Origin: Dermanyssus gallinae
Lineage: Eukaryota; Arthropoda; Arachnida; Mesostigmata; Dermanyssidae
Direction: 5' to 3'
Length of the DNA stretch: 64,000 nucleotides
NCBI GenBank assembly: GCA_003439945.1
Contig: QVRM01006604.1
Span: 62,001 to 126,000 of the forward strand
Positions 22,315-34,680 of this stretch are shown here, piece after piece (the first letter of the stretch is position 1; the number at the start of each line of letters is the position of its first letter). The notes beneath the pieces are model-generated. The model did no database searches and was not told the DNA's origin. It saw only the letters and a list, made by a program, of their open reading frames with translations. A program made the translations under genes and the position numbers.

Positions 22315-22711
22315 TTAAAATGCCAGTAGTGGATGGTTTAGTAGTTGCTCATTGTATTATATGTTTATTCTTTGGCAAACACAGCACTTATGTCCATGAA
22401 GATATCCGTGTTTTTGTGCTGAGTATTACGTGCGCAACCGCGTTTATTCAGTAGCATGTTCGAGCAAAAGCAAACGATAACACGTCAGGCAAGTAACGTT
22501 TTTCCTGTGTCTATCGCACGCAAGCGCTCATGACCGATCTCTGCTCAAGGAGGATTTCTAGGCGTAAGCATGAATGCTAGGAACACCAGAAATACCCTGT
22601 AAAACATGCAGATTATAACTACGTAATAACCATATGATTTTTTTTAGTTGTTCCGTAAGGCTAGTGTCCGTGTACGGTGTTTTTGTGTCATGGCCGATTT
22701 TTTGTCCACTC

Positions 22712-22822
22712 CGGCATTCACCTTGTCTAAATTGGAAACCATGAAAACCAATTTAAGAGTGGCCGGTCCAGGCCTCCCGAATGCAAGATAAGGGCTTTGC
22801 CACTACGCCATTTTGCTCGGTC
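22712..22822 (-). repeat. tRNA-derived SINE-like repeat, family S1 (spacer copy)
   Basis: This third, damaged copy on the minus strand shares the CCGAGCAAAATGGCG head, AAGAGTGGCCGG-complementary segment and the ACCTTGTCTAAATTGGAAACC body. A deletion removes part of box B. It lies in the spacer, not at a mirror position. Confidence 0.55.
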
Positions 22823-23429
22823 ATGTATGCATATATGCAAAATATGTATTTTCTCTCCACCTTCAATAAAGTATTTTACTCAGTTACTTTACCGAATATG
22901 ACAACTGCTGGGTTTACCTGAGTTTTTGTTATACTGTATAACGTATTACAGCCTCTCTGCATGCATATAGGTTTCCTATTCGTTCATTAAGCATTTAATT
23001 TCTTGCTAGATGGGTCAAAGTCAAACGTGCGAGCTCGACGGTGTTGATTTTTTGCGTTATTTTCGTGTTGTGGTAAGTTTCGCTAGTGAACGTCTATCAT
23101 CCAGTGTAGGCTTGATGTCCGGTGTGCAGTATAGCGTGCCAGCCAGATCCCGTTAGGAATGTTACTACGGCAAGTTATTTGCATGGCGAAAGCCGTTGAG
23201 GTACGTGAACGATTCTCTTATATACTGGGCCGTTGAGCCTCTTGACTCCAGTACGTCTTTACGTACGTATTTTGTACATCTATGAAAGTAACGAAGCCTA
23301 GTGACGACATTACGAGGTGCGGTTCCTACCACTTACGCATCGTCGTTGGAAGATGTACTATATATACATCCGATTTAAAACCCAAAATATAATTAAGCCA
23401 CAAATTTCATAAATAAAAAATAGTTAAAA

Positions 23430-25380
23430 ACACATGCAGAACACGCCGTCCCCTTCCAGAAGGGGCTGGAGTGGTCATGTAGACCGCTTGTGGGATCTGC
23501 AAAATATCCACGGCTTTACGGTGGCGTCAACACCGACGACATTGGGATATGGCGGTGACACGGAGAATCATAGTGCCAACAGCGCTCTGGAAACGATCTC
23601 GTGCATAAAATGTATCGTTTAAGTCGGGTCTCAAATGGCCGTGTAAAGGGCGTTTCGAGCATGACTCCGAAACCTCAATGTAGAGGCCCGAGCCTCGAAG
23701 GAAGTCATTCAGGTAGGCTGTCGAAAAGAACGTTTAGGGCATCCCCTACCAGACTATTGCGTTGAGACCTCCGTCCAGGCTCTCCCCAGGCGTGCTGCGG
23801 GAGATTGTCACAATTTTCCGGCGCGGCTAGAGAGGGATTTGGAGAAGTTCGACGTTGACCGAGAAGACACCCCTCAGGTCACGCGAAAGGAAGTCGAACG
23901 GGCCCGGGAAATCCAGCTCCTGGCCCGGACGGCGTCCCCCACGATGGTGAAGACGTTCGTCTAAAGGTGGCCTAGGGATTTTTGTAATTATAATTCTGAC
24001 AAGAGAGAGGAAAGATTTCAGAAGATCTGGAAAGGTACCAGCCTTTTCTGGTTTTGAAGCAGGAAAGACTAGAAGGGGGTCGGCCAGCCCACTGGACGCT
24101 CTGAGTAAGATCGTAGAGAATATCCTTGCCTACCGCCTAAACGAAGCACTAACAAACCCACTGCAACGGTCCGAAGAGAAGACCACAATGACCTTCAAGA
24201 CGAGCGGGTGCTCGAGATCAATAATCTTTTGAATGGGGTGGAGACACCAGCGTACGCCGATAAGCTCGCATCAATGGTTACAACTAGGACTGAGACAGCA
24301 GGACTAAAGATCGCAGCGAATGATGCTTTGACTCAGGTGAACGATGGACGAAAAGCCACCACCTAACGGTCGCACCCGACACGACAGAAGTGATGTATCT
24401 AACTGGTCAAAAGTGAACAAGAAGCGTACGACTCATGATGGCTGGCCACTCAATAGAAATCAGAAAGCAGGCAAAGTATCTCCCCTTTCTGATTTCTATT
24501 GATTGATTCTTGGTGCAAGATGCGCGCGTGTGAAGTATATGACTCACAAAGTCAACAGGGTCTCCCTTAACCTAGCGCGTATTCGACCGAGGGCGGTGGG
24601 TGCCAAAAGCCGAAAAAGAACTGTCTGGGCGGACACGGCTCTGCGGATAGCAACCAAATAGGGAAGCACTAAGGTCAGCCCAAGGATAAGCAGCGCACAC
24701 TGCACGGTTTCAACTGAAGCCTCCTCATCCTAGCCGAGACGCTGGCATGGCACCTGCTTGCGGAGGAGAGAGAAAAGCGCTTCCTAGACGTAGATTTAGA
24801 ACTGACCATGGTCAGAAGTGCCATCGTGAGTAGGCAGAAGGAATGGCCGAGAGAAAAACTCGGAGTGACCAAGCAGAGCTGAGTCAATAGTCGCATACAG
24901 AAATTCGAGATTTGGTACGATTGCCAGAACGGCGAACTATTGTACTGTATGACGCTGGTTCTAATTGGACACGGTCGGTTCCAGGGCTACATGATGAAGA
25001 TGAGATAGGCATACAGTGTCATCTGTGTGACGTGCCGCTTTGGTGCTTCGGACGACGTAGAGCACGTTTTGCGCTGCGGGGCTCTCAGCTTGCACGAGAC
25101 GCGGGTTCCACCGCCGTAAGGGGGCTCTCTGCTATCAGGGAGAATGTTGACTACATGACAACGACGGCGGAGACATGGCAAGAGGCAACGAGCTGGTTTG
25201 ACTCCATTTTGACACTCAAGATGACTCTGGAAAACGCCGGAAGTTCGAGTTATATAATGGGCGAGACGAGGAACCCAGCGAAGGAAATAGTCGACGGGGT
25301 GAGTAGCCGGGCGCTGAAGGTGCTCCATAGGACTTTAGGTGGGGAAACATTTTTAAATAATTTAAGAAAATGTTCATAAA
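23430..25380 (+). mobile_element. R1-like LINE, heavily decayed (spacer copy)
   Basis: Scattered plus-strand motifs: SSWPGRRPPR-like remnant near 23,910, LSKIVENILAYRLNEALT near 24,105, AYADKLASMV near 24,250 where YADD would stand, AGHSIEIRKQAKYL near 24,445, and a C-terminal tail GHGRFQGYM with VICVTCRFGASDDVEHVLRC near 24,960-25,080. The tail keeps the Cys and His spacing of R1-type ends. Frames are interrupted every few dozen codons. It is related to the R1 copies in both arms but not at a mirror position. Confidence 0.65.
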
Positions 25381-25389
25381 GTTATCTTC

Positions 25390-27205
25390 TGGTCACTAGA
25401 AGTGTCTAGAAATAGCAAAAACAAACTTGCTAACAAGGAAATATTTCTGCAATCGCTGAAGAGCTCACCAGTACGTAATCACGTGCAGTGACCTTTCCGG
25501 CACTTATGTAGACGCATCTGTTTCGCAGCAGAATTAAGAGCATCAATGACAAGAAACGGTGCGCAAAGCATGTATGCCAATGCAGCAGTCCGTCTACAAT
25601 GACGGGGGGCATGGGAGCCAAAGCGCGACGAAAGGGCTGCAAAATCAGGACAACTTGACTTCGGAAAAGTGCATCGCAAACACAATTAAACAGAAAATGT
25701 AAGTAAGCATTATTACTCGATGGTTATTAAGATTATTATTAAGCATTATAATTCTAAGGTTAAGGATGCCCCAAAGCGCAAACTACAGTAGTCTAATTAG
25801 AGAAATCTGATGTAAACTAAAGTACCCATAAGCGCAGGAAACAGAGTAGGCAGGCAAGACCATAAGCTCTAGAGCAGTCTGCATGCGCGGTCGTCAATGG
25901 TTTTCAATAGGATCAATATTACTGGGACACGTCGTAAAGCCGTTACAATATGTGAACTGACATTTTGGACGATATTTCGTGATATTGTCAAAATGTCCAC
26001 GTTGAGAAACGAAATGTACAGAGTAGTATATATAAATCGCTATACAGATTACATTAGCAGAGAAACAAAAAATGCCAGGAAACTGCACTCGTACGGGGCG
26101 TTACGAGCAGGAAGATCTACGAGCAGCACTTATCGTCCGTCCTGTTTAAACATATTTAAGAAACAAAACGCCGAATACTACAAGACAGCGTTTACAAGTT
26201 ACAATGACGGCTTAAAAAGACTTCTTGTTCCTAAACGTTTCTGTGGTGGGCCGGACGTGTAGGGTTTTCCTAATTGTCTTTGTGGCAGCATGGCCGTCGA
26301 GCCTCAGCCAGCGGTATAGATAGCCATAGCGCACCGGTCCCCTAAACTACGCCACCACTTAGGGGCTGGCAGTATACTAAACGGCTTAATACCGTGTAGG
26401 GAAAGGCGCGTTCATGCACAGCATCAATAATTGCGTTGAGCCCGCGCAGAAATGCTGTTTGCCAGTCACTACAGACAATGTAGATCGGAACAACCCTCTG
26501 CGTGCTTTTCGACAGTTACAAGACCAGTCTCCGCCTACCTAAAGAAGGATAAGTGATAAGATGTCTATATTTTGGCTGATTCTGGTTTTAAGGTGCACGT
26601 TTTCTAGTATGGTCTTCATAAACTAATGCCCTGACCATTACAAACTAGTTAATATTGCATATAGCGGCGAGAGTTTGAAGAGCAGTCCTATGTGAGATTT
26701 CGATAAGACACATATTAGACACTTTATAAAAAAGAATCAAATCAAGGGAGATTTAAGCCTGGGATGCCCTGAACAGGTGGCTGGAGGAGGCTGACTTAAG
26801 GCGTGTTCTCAAAACAAAACAAATGCAAGCTGTAAGACTATAAGCCAGTCAGTGAAAATAAATAAAAACGATGAAGATATCTAAAGTAATGAGGATGCAT
26901 TCTGTGGCATAAGCATAAACCACTTTTAGATGTCGGCCGATTATAGGGAGAGAAACGCCGCTGAGCTGTCCTAATGGCGTCAACCAGAATATCTTACACG
27001 AAGCTAGTATAACTTTGCTAGCGTCTATGATTTGCATCTGGCGAGGAAATGATAAAAATACCTAATTAAATTGAAAATTTTCAGTAGGGCTCTTGTGATG
27101 CGACATTCTCTAAAGTAATTCGTTTAGCAGAAAAATCTACAAGGCTGCGCGCATGTGTGTCTGCTCAAAATGCCCATTTCTGATGCGAATCAGGTCTTTT
27201 TTTTA
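25390..27205. other. Spacer between the arms: nothing recognised
   Basis: The longest open frame (25,897-26,262, 121 codons) has no signal peptide, no recognisable motif and no splice partners. An imperfect hairpin near 25,958-25,999 falls inside it. I see no exon, RNA gene or element that I can support here. Confidence 0.4.
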
Positions 27206-27209
27206 TAGA

Positions 27210-29430
27210 GGACTAACTGGAAAATGCGGTTGCGCAAACGATCACTACAGCGGCTCTTTGCAAACGGATGTCATAAATGTTAAAAAAACTGAAGTCTTCA
27301 ATTAAAGCCGTGGGGATCCGCGCTGCTTCTCGCATGCAGGGCATCTCTGAACAGTTTGCTTTGGGGTGTCCTCTGGCCCATCGCCGCAGTAGATGCAATT
27401 GGGACTGGGAAAATTCCCGATCCTGAACAGGTAAAACTGGAAGTCGCCGTGATCTGTCAGGATCTGGGTCAAGCTTAAGGTGAGTTCACCGTCCGGCCGG
27501 GTCAGCCATTCTCTGGTGTTCGGAATAAGGGAGCGGATACTGGCGCTGAAGGCGCTCTCTCTATGCTAACCGGCTGTTAGGCCGCAATTACCCCGAGAGC
27601 TCCGACCCTCTGAGACCGACGCAAGCGGAGCACCGTACAGAACAACTGATTCGACCGCGGACATGAATATACGACGACTGGATGGTCGAGGCCCGTAAAT
27701 GTTGGGCATGAGCCGTGCGAAGGTGTTGGCTGTCGAAGATCACTGTCTAGGGTGATTCCGAGGTACCTCACCTTGTTAACGACTGTGATCTCTTGGTCAT
27801 ATATAAAGAGGTGCAACACGGGGCAGTTCTTCCGCCTTACCAGGAGTATGGCCTTGGTTTTAACGGGATTGAGAGCGAGACCTGCTACCTATATCCCGTG
27901 GGCGACATCGGTAAGTGCGTATGAAGTACGGCTCTGTAACAGATTCGGGGTCCGGGCCTGGACGGTGTAGACGAGGCCGTCGGCATAGGCTAGGAGACTG
28001 ATCCGGAGGAGAGTATATTATGTTCCATAGCATGGGCCAAATGTAGAACTTTTTGGCACCAATCTGCAGTCATGTTAAAACTGGTTCCACGAGACGATAT
28101 CGTTCTGTCCCGCAGGCAGTTTGATATGATCTGGAGTAGGTAAAAGGGAGCGTTCTTTTTGTGAAGAGACTCCACGCTGACTTTCGACGGTAGGCTGTTA
28201 AAAGCGTTTTGATCGTCAATAGTCGTGTTGGGCGTTCGACAGCAGGTTGTTGCCCCCCGCAGAATTCCGGAGACATTGAGAAGTCCATCCGCGATGAACG
28301 CAAATGCTTTGGCCAGGGAGCCGAGTAGACAGATGGAGCGGTATGAGCTAGGGCCCTTAAAAATAAGTTTGCGGCCCTCAAAACGCCAGGAAACAAACCC
28401 GACTAAAGCATCGCGGTAGCCGCTGTCGCCACTGCGTCTAGAATTTTTTTCATTAGAGCCATGACAGCGGAGACTGGGCTTTTGTATAGACGGCCCCAGG
28501 GGTCGTCCTCCAAGGTATTTTAGAAAGGCCCTCCAGGAGCGTCCTTTGCTACGGGAGATTTCATTGCGCAAGAGGACCCGCGTCCTCTTGTACATAGCTT
28601 CATGGGCAGCCTCTCAGCACGCAGCTCGCCGAACGTGGGCGAAAAGCTGCCGCACCCTTAAGCTCTTCTATCTCAGTTGCCCGAGAGCGGCAGTCCACTA
28701 GCGCTTTAATGTGCCGCGGGATCATGGGTGTGTACTACGGCCCCGAGAGGCCTCGCAGGCCGTTAAAAAGAGCACCAGAAGGCCCGTCACGGTAGCCGGT
28801 AAGCCTTCCATTCCTATAAGGGCCCTGAGGGGCGTCGGGTCCGTTCTGCGCCCTGGCATCTAATGGACGGATGCGGTGTTAGTGGATTTGTCGTCATAGT
28901 GGTAGTCACGTGGAATTCGATGATAAGATAGTCACAAAGAGATTGTTCGTCCTGTAGCACCTTCCAGTTTAAAATCTTGTAGGCCTCGGCCTGGCACCTA
29001 ATGGTAAAATCAATGCATGAGGTGGGTCCGGCCCATGGAAGGTAGGCGCACCCGCGACGAAGTCCTCGGCCGCCAGCCAGTCGAGGACTGCTATTCCCCT
29101 TTGGGTGGTTCCGGCAGAGCCATATGCGCTAATCGCGGCGTTAACATCATCAGTTATAAATAGAAGTGGGGGCAAAATTGTGTTTAAAAGGGGAGGAAAA
29201 GTCGTCTAAAAGCCCGTCAAGTGGAACATCGGAGCTGCAGTAGCAGGAGTAAAAATGCCCAACGTTCGCTGCATCAAAGCAGGTAGAACTGTGGCCGCTG
29301 CCTTATCTAGGGATACGAAGCTGGTTGCGACGTTCCAATACTATTCACGTCGCTGAGCAGGAGCAAGTCGGCTCCTGATCTGCTGCTGATTTCTTGGAGC
29401 ATGTTATGAGCACGTCTGCTGCGGTTGCAG
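27210..29430 (-). mobile_element. R1-like LINE, decayed (arm B copy)
   Basis: On the minus strand the order is endonuclease remnant at 29,175-28,969 (LLFITDDVNAAISAYGS), linker, reverse-transcriptase pieces at 28,595-27,990 (KGPSSYRSICLLGSLAKAF), a core with AYADG in place of the catalytic YADD (near 27,985), VNKVRYLGITLDSD (near 27,760), and the C-terminal zinc tail (GDFQFYLFRIGNFPSPNC, IYCGDGPEDTP, near 27,400). It is more complete than the arm A copy but inactive. Confidence 0.7.
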
Positions 29431-29707
29431 TTTAGTTAGAGTTACTTAAAAAACTGGCATCATGTGTGTCTTTGGGAGTTACTTGCATGTTGGATGCTTT
29501 TATTTATATATGCCTTTGCGTCCGCACTGGGCACACTCAGCACCAACAGCGACTGGGCCTCTATCGCAATTGCAAGATTTGTTTTTACTCAAGCAAGCCT
29601 CCGTTACTGGTCCGGGAGTTACTGTTATTCAGCTGCTAATGAACAGAACTACAGTAGCGCTCATATACATAGGGCAGCTTTTAAACGTTAACAGAGTTTT
29701 TACACAG

Positions 29708-29835
29708 GTATGATGAGCGTTCGCTTTACCGACCTGACTGAGAGCTATCTAGAGACGCAAGAAATTAGTCAGGACCATAATATGCCTGCAATTTCAGTGC
29801 CAAAAATGGCGAACGCACATAAAGCAGATAATGTG
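29708..29835 (+). CDS. Orphan exon (arm B copy), phase 1-0, possible upstream family member
   Basis: This is the reverse-duplicated partner of 19,721-19,848, 128 nt, with acceptor TTTTTACACAG and donor AATGTG|GTAAGG. The peptide conserves VRFTDLTESYLETQEISQDH and AISVPKM. Equal length in both arms, open frames and conserved splice sites argue for a coding exon. It lies 0.8 kb upstream of the signal-peptide exon of gene B, so it is either the remnant of a neighbouring paralogue or a non-coding conserved relic. No continuation exon was found before 30,637. Confidence 0.45.
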
Positions 29836-30636
29836 GTAAGGCTCGCCTACGTTTTACATTGCTTGGAGCTCCCACTTCATTCGCCTTTTGATTCTGAGTT
29901 TAGGCCTTTAAATTGGTCGTGAAACAGATTCACACTACGAAATTGTTTATTTCTTAAGAAAAAAGTAAACACACCATAACACTGTTTAGGAAAATGTTCA
30001 ATCATCGAGAAAGCAACTAAAAACGGGGACCAATGCAATGCGTTGACGTAATCCGAAACACGATCGAAACAGACTAGCAGAGCTACTGGCTACATTGTGT
30101 TCGTTATTCTGTCAGTAGTCAACGGGCGAGTGTCAGTCTAAGTTGTTGATAGACAAAGACAAACACTAAAAGTGCCATAAACATAAGGGTAGAGCGTTGC
30201 TCACGTGTATTTCCTAAACTTAAATAAAAAGTTATTCTACTTCATAGTCGCCTAACTGGACACCGTGATTCTGTATAGACTTGCTTGCTTCATTGTTGTC
30301 AAACAAATGGCGAACAACAATAGGGCTCGGGATGAATTTATCTTATGGTCAAGAGACCGACGAGAAAAAATAAAATTGATCGATTTGTTCACGCTAGATT
30401 TTGTTTCTTAGATTGCACTCACTTTCGGAACCCGTCTTTGCCACCCATTTGACAAATATTAAATTTTGGTAGGCTGTAATCTCGCCGAAAATATTAAATC
30501 TGCAAACGCAAACAAAACCGAAGTGCAGACAAAATCGAACATGGCTAATCGATAGGCGTACATAGTCAGAATACGCAGACAAAATAACGGCGGAGCAGGT
30601 TCAGACTGCTTGCTCTGGGGTTTCAATTGAGCCGAT

Positions 30637-30688
30637 ATGACGCCAGTAGTGATTGTGGTCATTTTCATTATTTGGATTCTTGCAACAG
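30637..30688 (+). CDS. Gene B exon 1: start codon and signal peptide
   Basis: The ATG at 30,637 opens 52 nt ending at donor ACAG|GTTAGT, phase 1. The peptide MTPVVIVVIFIIWILAT is strongly hydrophobic, consistent with secretion. The start was chosen because the same ATG, length and donor occur in arm A. Exon 2 lies 6.1 kb downstream; the intron holds the long (AT)n array, a truncated LINE, LINE scraps and a fold-back element. Together the nine proposed exons total 1,458 nt, exactly 486 codons including stop. Confidence 0.7.
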
Positions 30689-30888
30689 GTTAGTGCAGTG
30701 CCTTCCTTACACGTGTTATTCGCATCGATTATTCATGTATGTATAAATATAAGGTGCCTGCTTAATATGATAGTTCCATTTGTTTGTATTATTTTGTGCG
30801 TAATGGAACCAAGAAACCCAACATCTGCATCAATCTCACTAAGCGAAATGCGCTGTGTAGGCATACAACTCTCTCTGCCAGCGCATGT

Positions 30889-30919
30889 ATATATATTATA
30901 TATATATATATATTATATA

Positions 30920-30996
<77 letters not shown>
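30889..30996. repeat. (AT)n array in intron 1 of gene B
   Basis: About 108 bp of almost uninterrupted AT dinucleotides. The matching place in arm A carries the Tc1 element inside a shorter array. Confidence 0.95.
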
Positions 30997-30998
<2 letters not shown>

Positions 30999-31411
30999 AT
31001 ATACATCAATGTTTATATAAGCAGATTTGTGGCTGATGCCATTAACCGTTTGAATAATTTATCGGTTGGTAGAATTTAGCAAATTAAAAGTAAAATGAAA
31101 TATTATTTGATCTGCATATAATCCATTAAATAATGAACCCACACTGCTTGAACCGAAATAGCCTGTCAGTGTGTCCCGGCGTTTCTAAGCATTCTAACTG
31201 TGACTTGCAAGTAAAGGAAACCGGCACCATGACCATTCATTTGCCGTCATTTTAGGTAGCCTCTGTGTTCTATTTTGTTTTAAATACTGTCATAACGCTA
31301 GTTAAATAGTCTTAATGATAACATGCTGAATGAGGCAATTTTAAAAACTTTAGAAAGCTCGATAGGATCAAGACGGTGTACCAAAGGAAGCACAACAGCC
31401 CGTGTACAGTA

Positions 31412-33557
31412 GTGCTTCATATAAATTCAATTCAATTCAGACATGGTTTATTTACGGAACTGCATAAATTCACATGCTTAAATTCTCGTTATGAAAAGTG
31501 GTACAAGAGTTTGGGGATAAAAAGAGAAAAGAAGATAATATTTACACAAGTTAGTACCTATACCATATGATTGGCGATACTGACACCCAAGGTAAAGGAG
31601 TATACTGAGCTATAACTTGATAGACAATATAACGAAATGACAACTGAAACTGAAAAATTAGATCATCGCTCTAAGTAAATCCCTCTTTTCAGTCATGTAT
31701 TGCGATTCCTTCCGCTACAAAAGCCATCTTTTGACGTCTCGGGTAAAATAAGTCAGGGACTTTGAGTAACGGATTGTATGCGGAATAGTCTCTCACACGA
31801 CAGGCAATTTGTATACAAAAGATTGGACGCTAGATATTTTCTGTACGCGAGGTATCACAAAAGTAGTTTTCCCGTCGCGAGGTTTCCCGCCGCTGAGGGA
31901 CTAGAGGGAAGGCAACCTCAAAAGATACTAAACTACGACTGATCTTGAAGCCGAAAGTAGCTACTTGAAGATGATACAGCGAATCGATGGATGTATCTTA
32001 TTGTCCCAATATATATTTCTAACAGATTAGCTACGTCTCATCCTAAATATAGCCCTCACAGCATCGTTTTGCATTACCTGAGCCCGATGCTGAACGTGAT
32101 CATAACCACCTCCCCACAAAAGAATTTCGTACGTAAATACCGGCACAAACAGCGTTTTGTAGATTAATATCAAACCATCTAACGAAACTTTTATACGGCG
32201 CAAACGTCGCAAGGCCGATATAGCTGCATAATATTTAGGTGCGATATGATCAATATGAGCGCGCCAACTTAAACATTTGTGTAAGGTGAGACTTAAACAT
32301 TTAGTAATTGACGAAAACTTCAGATCGAATTCTAAAGAAGGCCGATCACGATCCGTCTGCAACTTTTGTCGAGGAGAGCGAAACAGAGTGAGGCCAGTCT
32401 TGCTACCATTACCAACGAGACCGAAATAATTAAAGATTTTGATTACGTCCTTCACTTGGGATAGTGAGCGCGTAATATCGAGGGCTGGAGAGTCAACCCT
32501 AAATAAAAGTGAAGTGTCATCGGCAAAAGCTATCGGTTTACCAGTGTTCCCTTTTCAGTATTAAGCAGAACAAAATTAATGAGAATCAAGAAAAGAAACG
32601 GTCCTTGTGGAGTTCCGATATTAATAGATCTCCACGTGGAAACTACTTGTCCTTTACGGACAGACTGCAATGCAGAGGATAGAAATGAATTAAAGCACTC
32701 ACAATGACTGTACTTGCCAAGCACCCAAGGCTCTGCAATATTTAAAGACTTAAGGAATGTCGAACGCAATTGAATGCCGCGGTGACGTCGAAAAAGACGC
32801 CTAGACAGGCTTAACAGACTCGGTCTTCAACAGAGTCAAGATTCAACACAGTTCAGATTCAACAGAGGCGGTCACAAACTGGCCAGAAATGCGATAGTGC
32901 CAGGCCCGTGGACCGACCGTGACGAAATCCAAATTGATAAGCGATAGAAAGCTGCCGGATTTGAGGAAGCGATCCATCTGCAAAAGAGCAAGCTTCTCGA
33001 ATAATTTGAAATGCAGTTAACCAGGCTGATAGGTCGGTAGCTTTTAAGCTCAGCAACGTCGCCTTTCTTATAATAAATACGTGTAACAAAAGAAGCCTTG
33101 AGGGCGGTTGGACACTCCGGATGAAAGGTGAAAGGTTCGCTATGTCTGTAAGAGGACCAGCAATGTTACCAAGTTTTAGAGTTGAGCAGGAAGTCGCGTT
33201 GCATCGCAGCTAAAGCTCCGTGTCTGCATTAAGTAATATCGAGGCCACCTCAGTTACCGTTACAGCGCGAAAACTGAAGGAAACGTCATTACAGGGCCAA
33301 AGATTCCTTAATCGCGGTCTAATGTCGTCCTCAAAACTCCATGAAGAGACAGTCTTCGAACCCATTGACATGAAGTAGCGGTTAAGTTCATCGGCTATTA
33401 AAACATGATATGTGGAAGCTTCTCCAGCAGAGGTGACGAGAGCAAAGGCAACTTGGCCGAGCCCTTATGTTTACTACAGGACCTGTTAATGAACTGCCAA
33501 ATACGGCGGGCATCTTCACGTAAGGTATCAAACCGCTCTTTGTAAAACGCTGAGCGA
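31412..33557 (-). mobile_element. 5'-truncated CR1/Jockey-like LINE (arm B only)
   Basis: Minus-strand fragments follow ORF2 order: AFYKERFD and WQFINRSC near 33,550-33,480, QFGFRHGRSTGLALSH near 32,905, INIGTPQGPFLFLILINF near 32,580, FGLVGNGSKTGLTLFRSP near 32,400, and HRAQVMQNDAVRAIF near 32,050. These match the LINE at 1-5,280. The 3' end carries (GAATT)n-like tandem units at 31,420-31,433. Arm A shows the uninterrupted site near 16,590-16,620 (CCCCGCTCATCTGAGGCACA), so the LINE jumped in after duplication. It is heavily broken. Confidence 0.75.
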
Positions 33558-33559
33558 GC

Positions 33560-34180
33560 CGGGAAGCGGGGAAACAACCGTGGTCGAAAGGTCTAAAACA
33601 CGACACTTTGAGAAATTGGTCGTTTAATTTTCGTCGCACTATTTTACAATGACATCGAGGGCGGAAGACAGAGTGTTATGGAAGGCCAATGAGATATGAA
33701 TTGGGGTCGTTGGCTATCACAGCCACAAACAATTCGGGGCAGTGTCAGCTTCGATTTTGGCTTCGTTTGAATTCCTGCCTAACCGGTCTGTTGGATCTGG
33801 TTAAACATCGCCTTGCTCCTACAACTCTCTGCTAGACCATGACTATGTAAGCCCAGTATAAGAAAGCTATGGCCTGGCTAGGGGTAGGGCGAGGTGATGA
33901 AGCACGGTAGTTTTTGGTTGGCCAACACGAAAAACGCGTAGACCTGGTTACGCCTTTTAGGCACGAATGCAGTGCGCCTAGCGAATATGTTGCTGGCTCT
34001 ATTAGTGTCCGCAATGTCTACCGTTGTCACAGTCTAACCACTACAAAGAATATACACAGATCGACGTTGTAACAAGTAAGACAATGTTGTTTGTTCGGTT
34101 AACCTCTCTTAGAACCTCCTTCGCACATCCTCACTTATACGCATGTAGTTACACAAATGTGGATGCTATTCAAATACACA
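33560..34180. other. Gene B intron 1, shared with arm A 15.83-16.6 kb
   Basis: This aligns in reverse complement with 15,834-16,590 (for example GTCGCTTAATTTTCG-type sequence and GGTTAAACATCGCCTTG). I see no exon. Open frames here are short and not conserved between the arms. Confidence 0.45.
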
Positions 34181-34182
34181 GT

Positions 34183-34680
34183 TTAACAGTTTAGACAGCA
34201 CAATCGATTTGTGCAAACGAAAATACACCGTAGGCATTCACAAGTATAGATGCTGCATTGCTTAGTTCTTTGGTATACGCGTGGAAAGTGAGGTCGTCCG
34301 TCGAGATAAAGACTCCAAGATCCGACCTCACATTGGCAGTTGGTAGTGTTGACCCACTGAGTGGGTAGTTCAGAACAGAGGAGCCGTGTTTTAACATCAG
34401 ACATTTATAAACGGAGGGCTGCATACCGCTGCCGCCTAGAGTAGACTGCAATGTAATGTATGCGCTGATGAGAAGTCAAGCACACTACATATCTTAAGCT
34501 AATCTGCATATAAAAATGATTTAACACTCGGTAGTGCGTAGTGTCAAGTCTGGAACAAACAGTTTTGTACAAGAGCTGAGAGACGCAGCTCTCCTCCAGT
34601 ACGCTAGGCAGTGCCTGGGTATAAGTGCACCACTTCTTACACGCATGTTTAATTTCTTCTTAGATACATGTTATAAGTGC
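34183..34680 (-). mobile_element. LINE reverse-transcriptase fragment (arm B copy)
   Basis: The minus-strand frames contain GMQPSVYKCLMLKHGSS and LPTANVRSDLGVFIST, the same region as 14,560-15,005 and as the LINE at 60.7-61.1 kb. The adjoining 34,540-34,680 matches 14,500-14,650. The fragment lies in intron 1 of gene B. Confidence 0.65.

Larger units (their letters stand above)
21800..23430. other. Spacer between the arms: mostly unassigned
   Basis: Apart from the mariner fragment (22,114-22,314) and one SINE-like repeat (22,712-22,822), this stretch shows no exon or recognisable element. It includes a short (AT)n at 22,040-22,056. Confidence 0.4.

Noticed and set aside
25897..26262. 121-codon open frame in the spacer
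   Set aside because: No start context, motif, splice partner or mirrored copy was found; it is plausible by chance.
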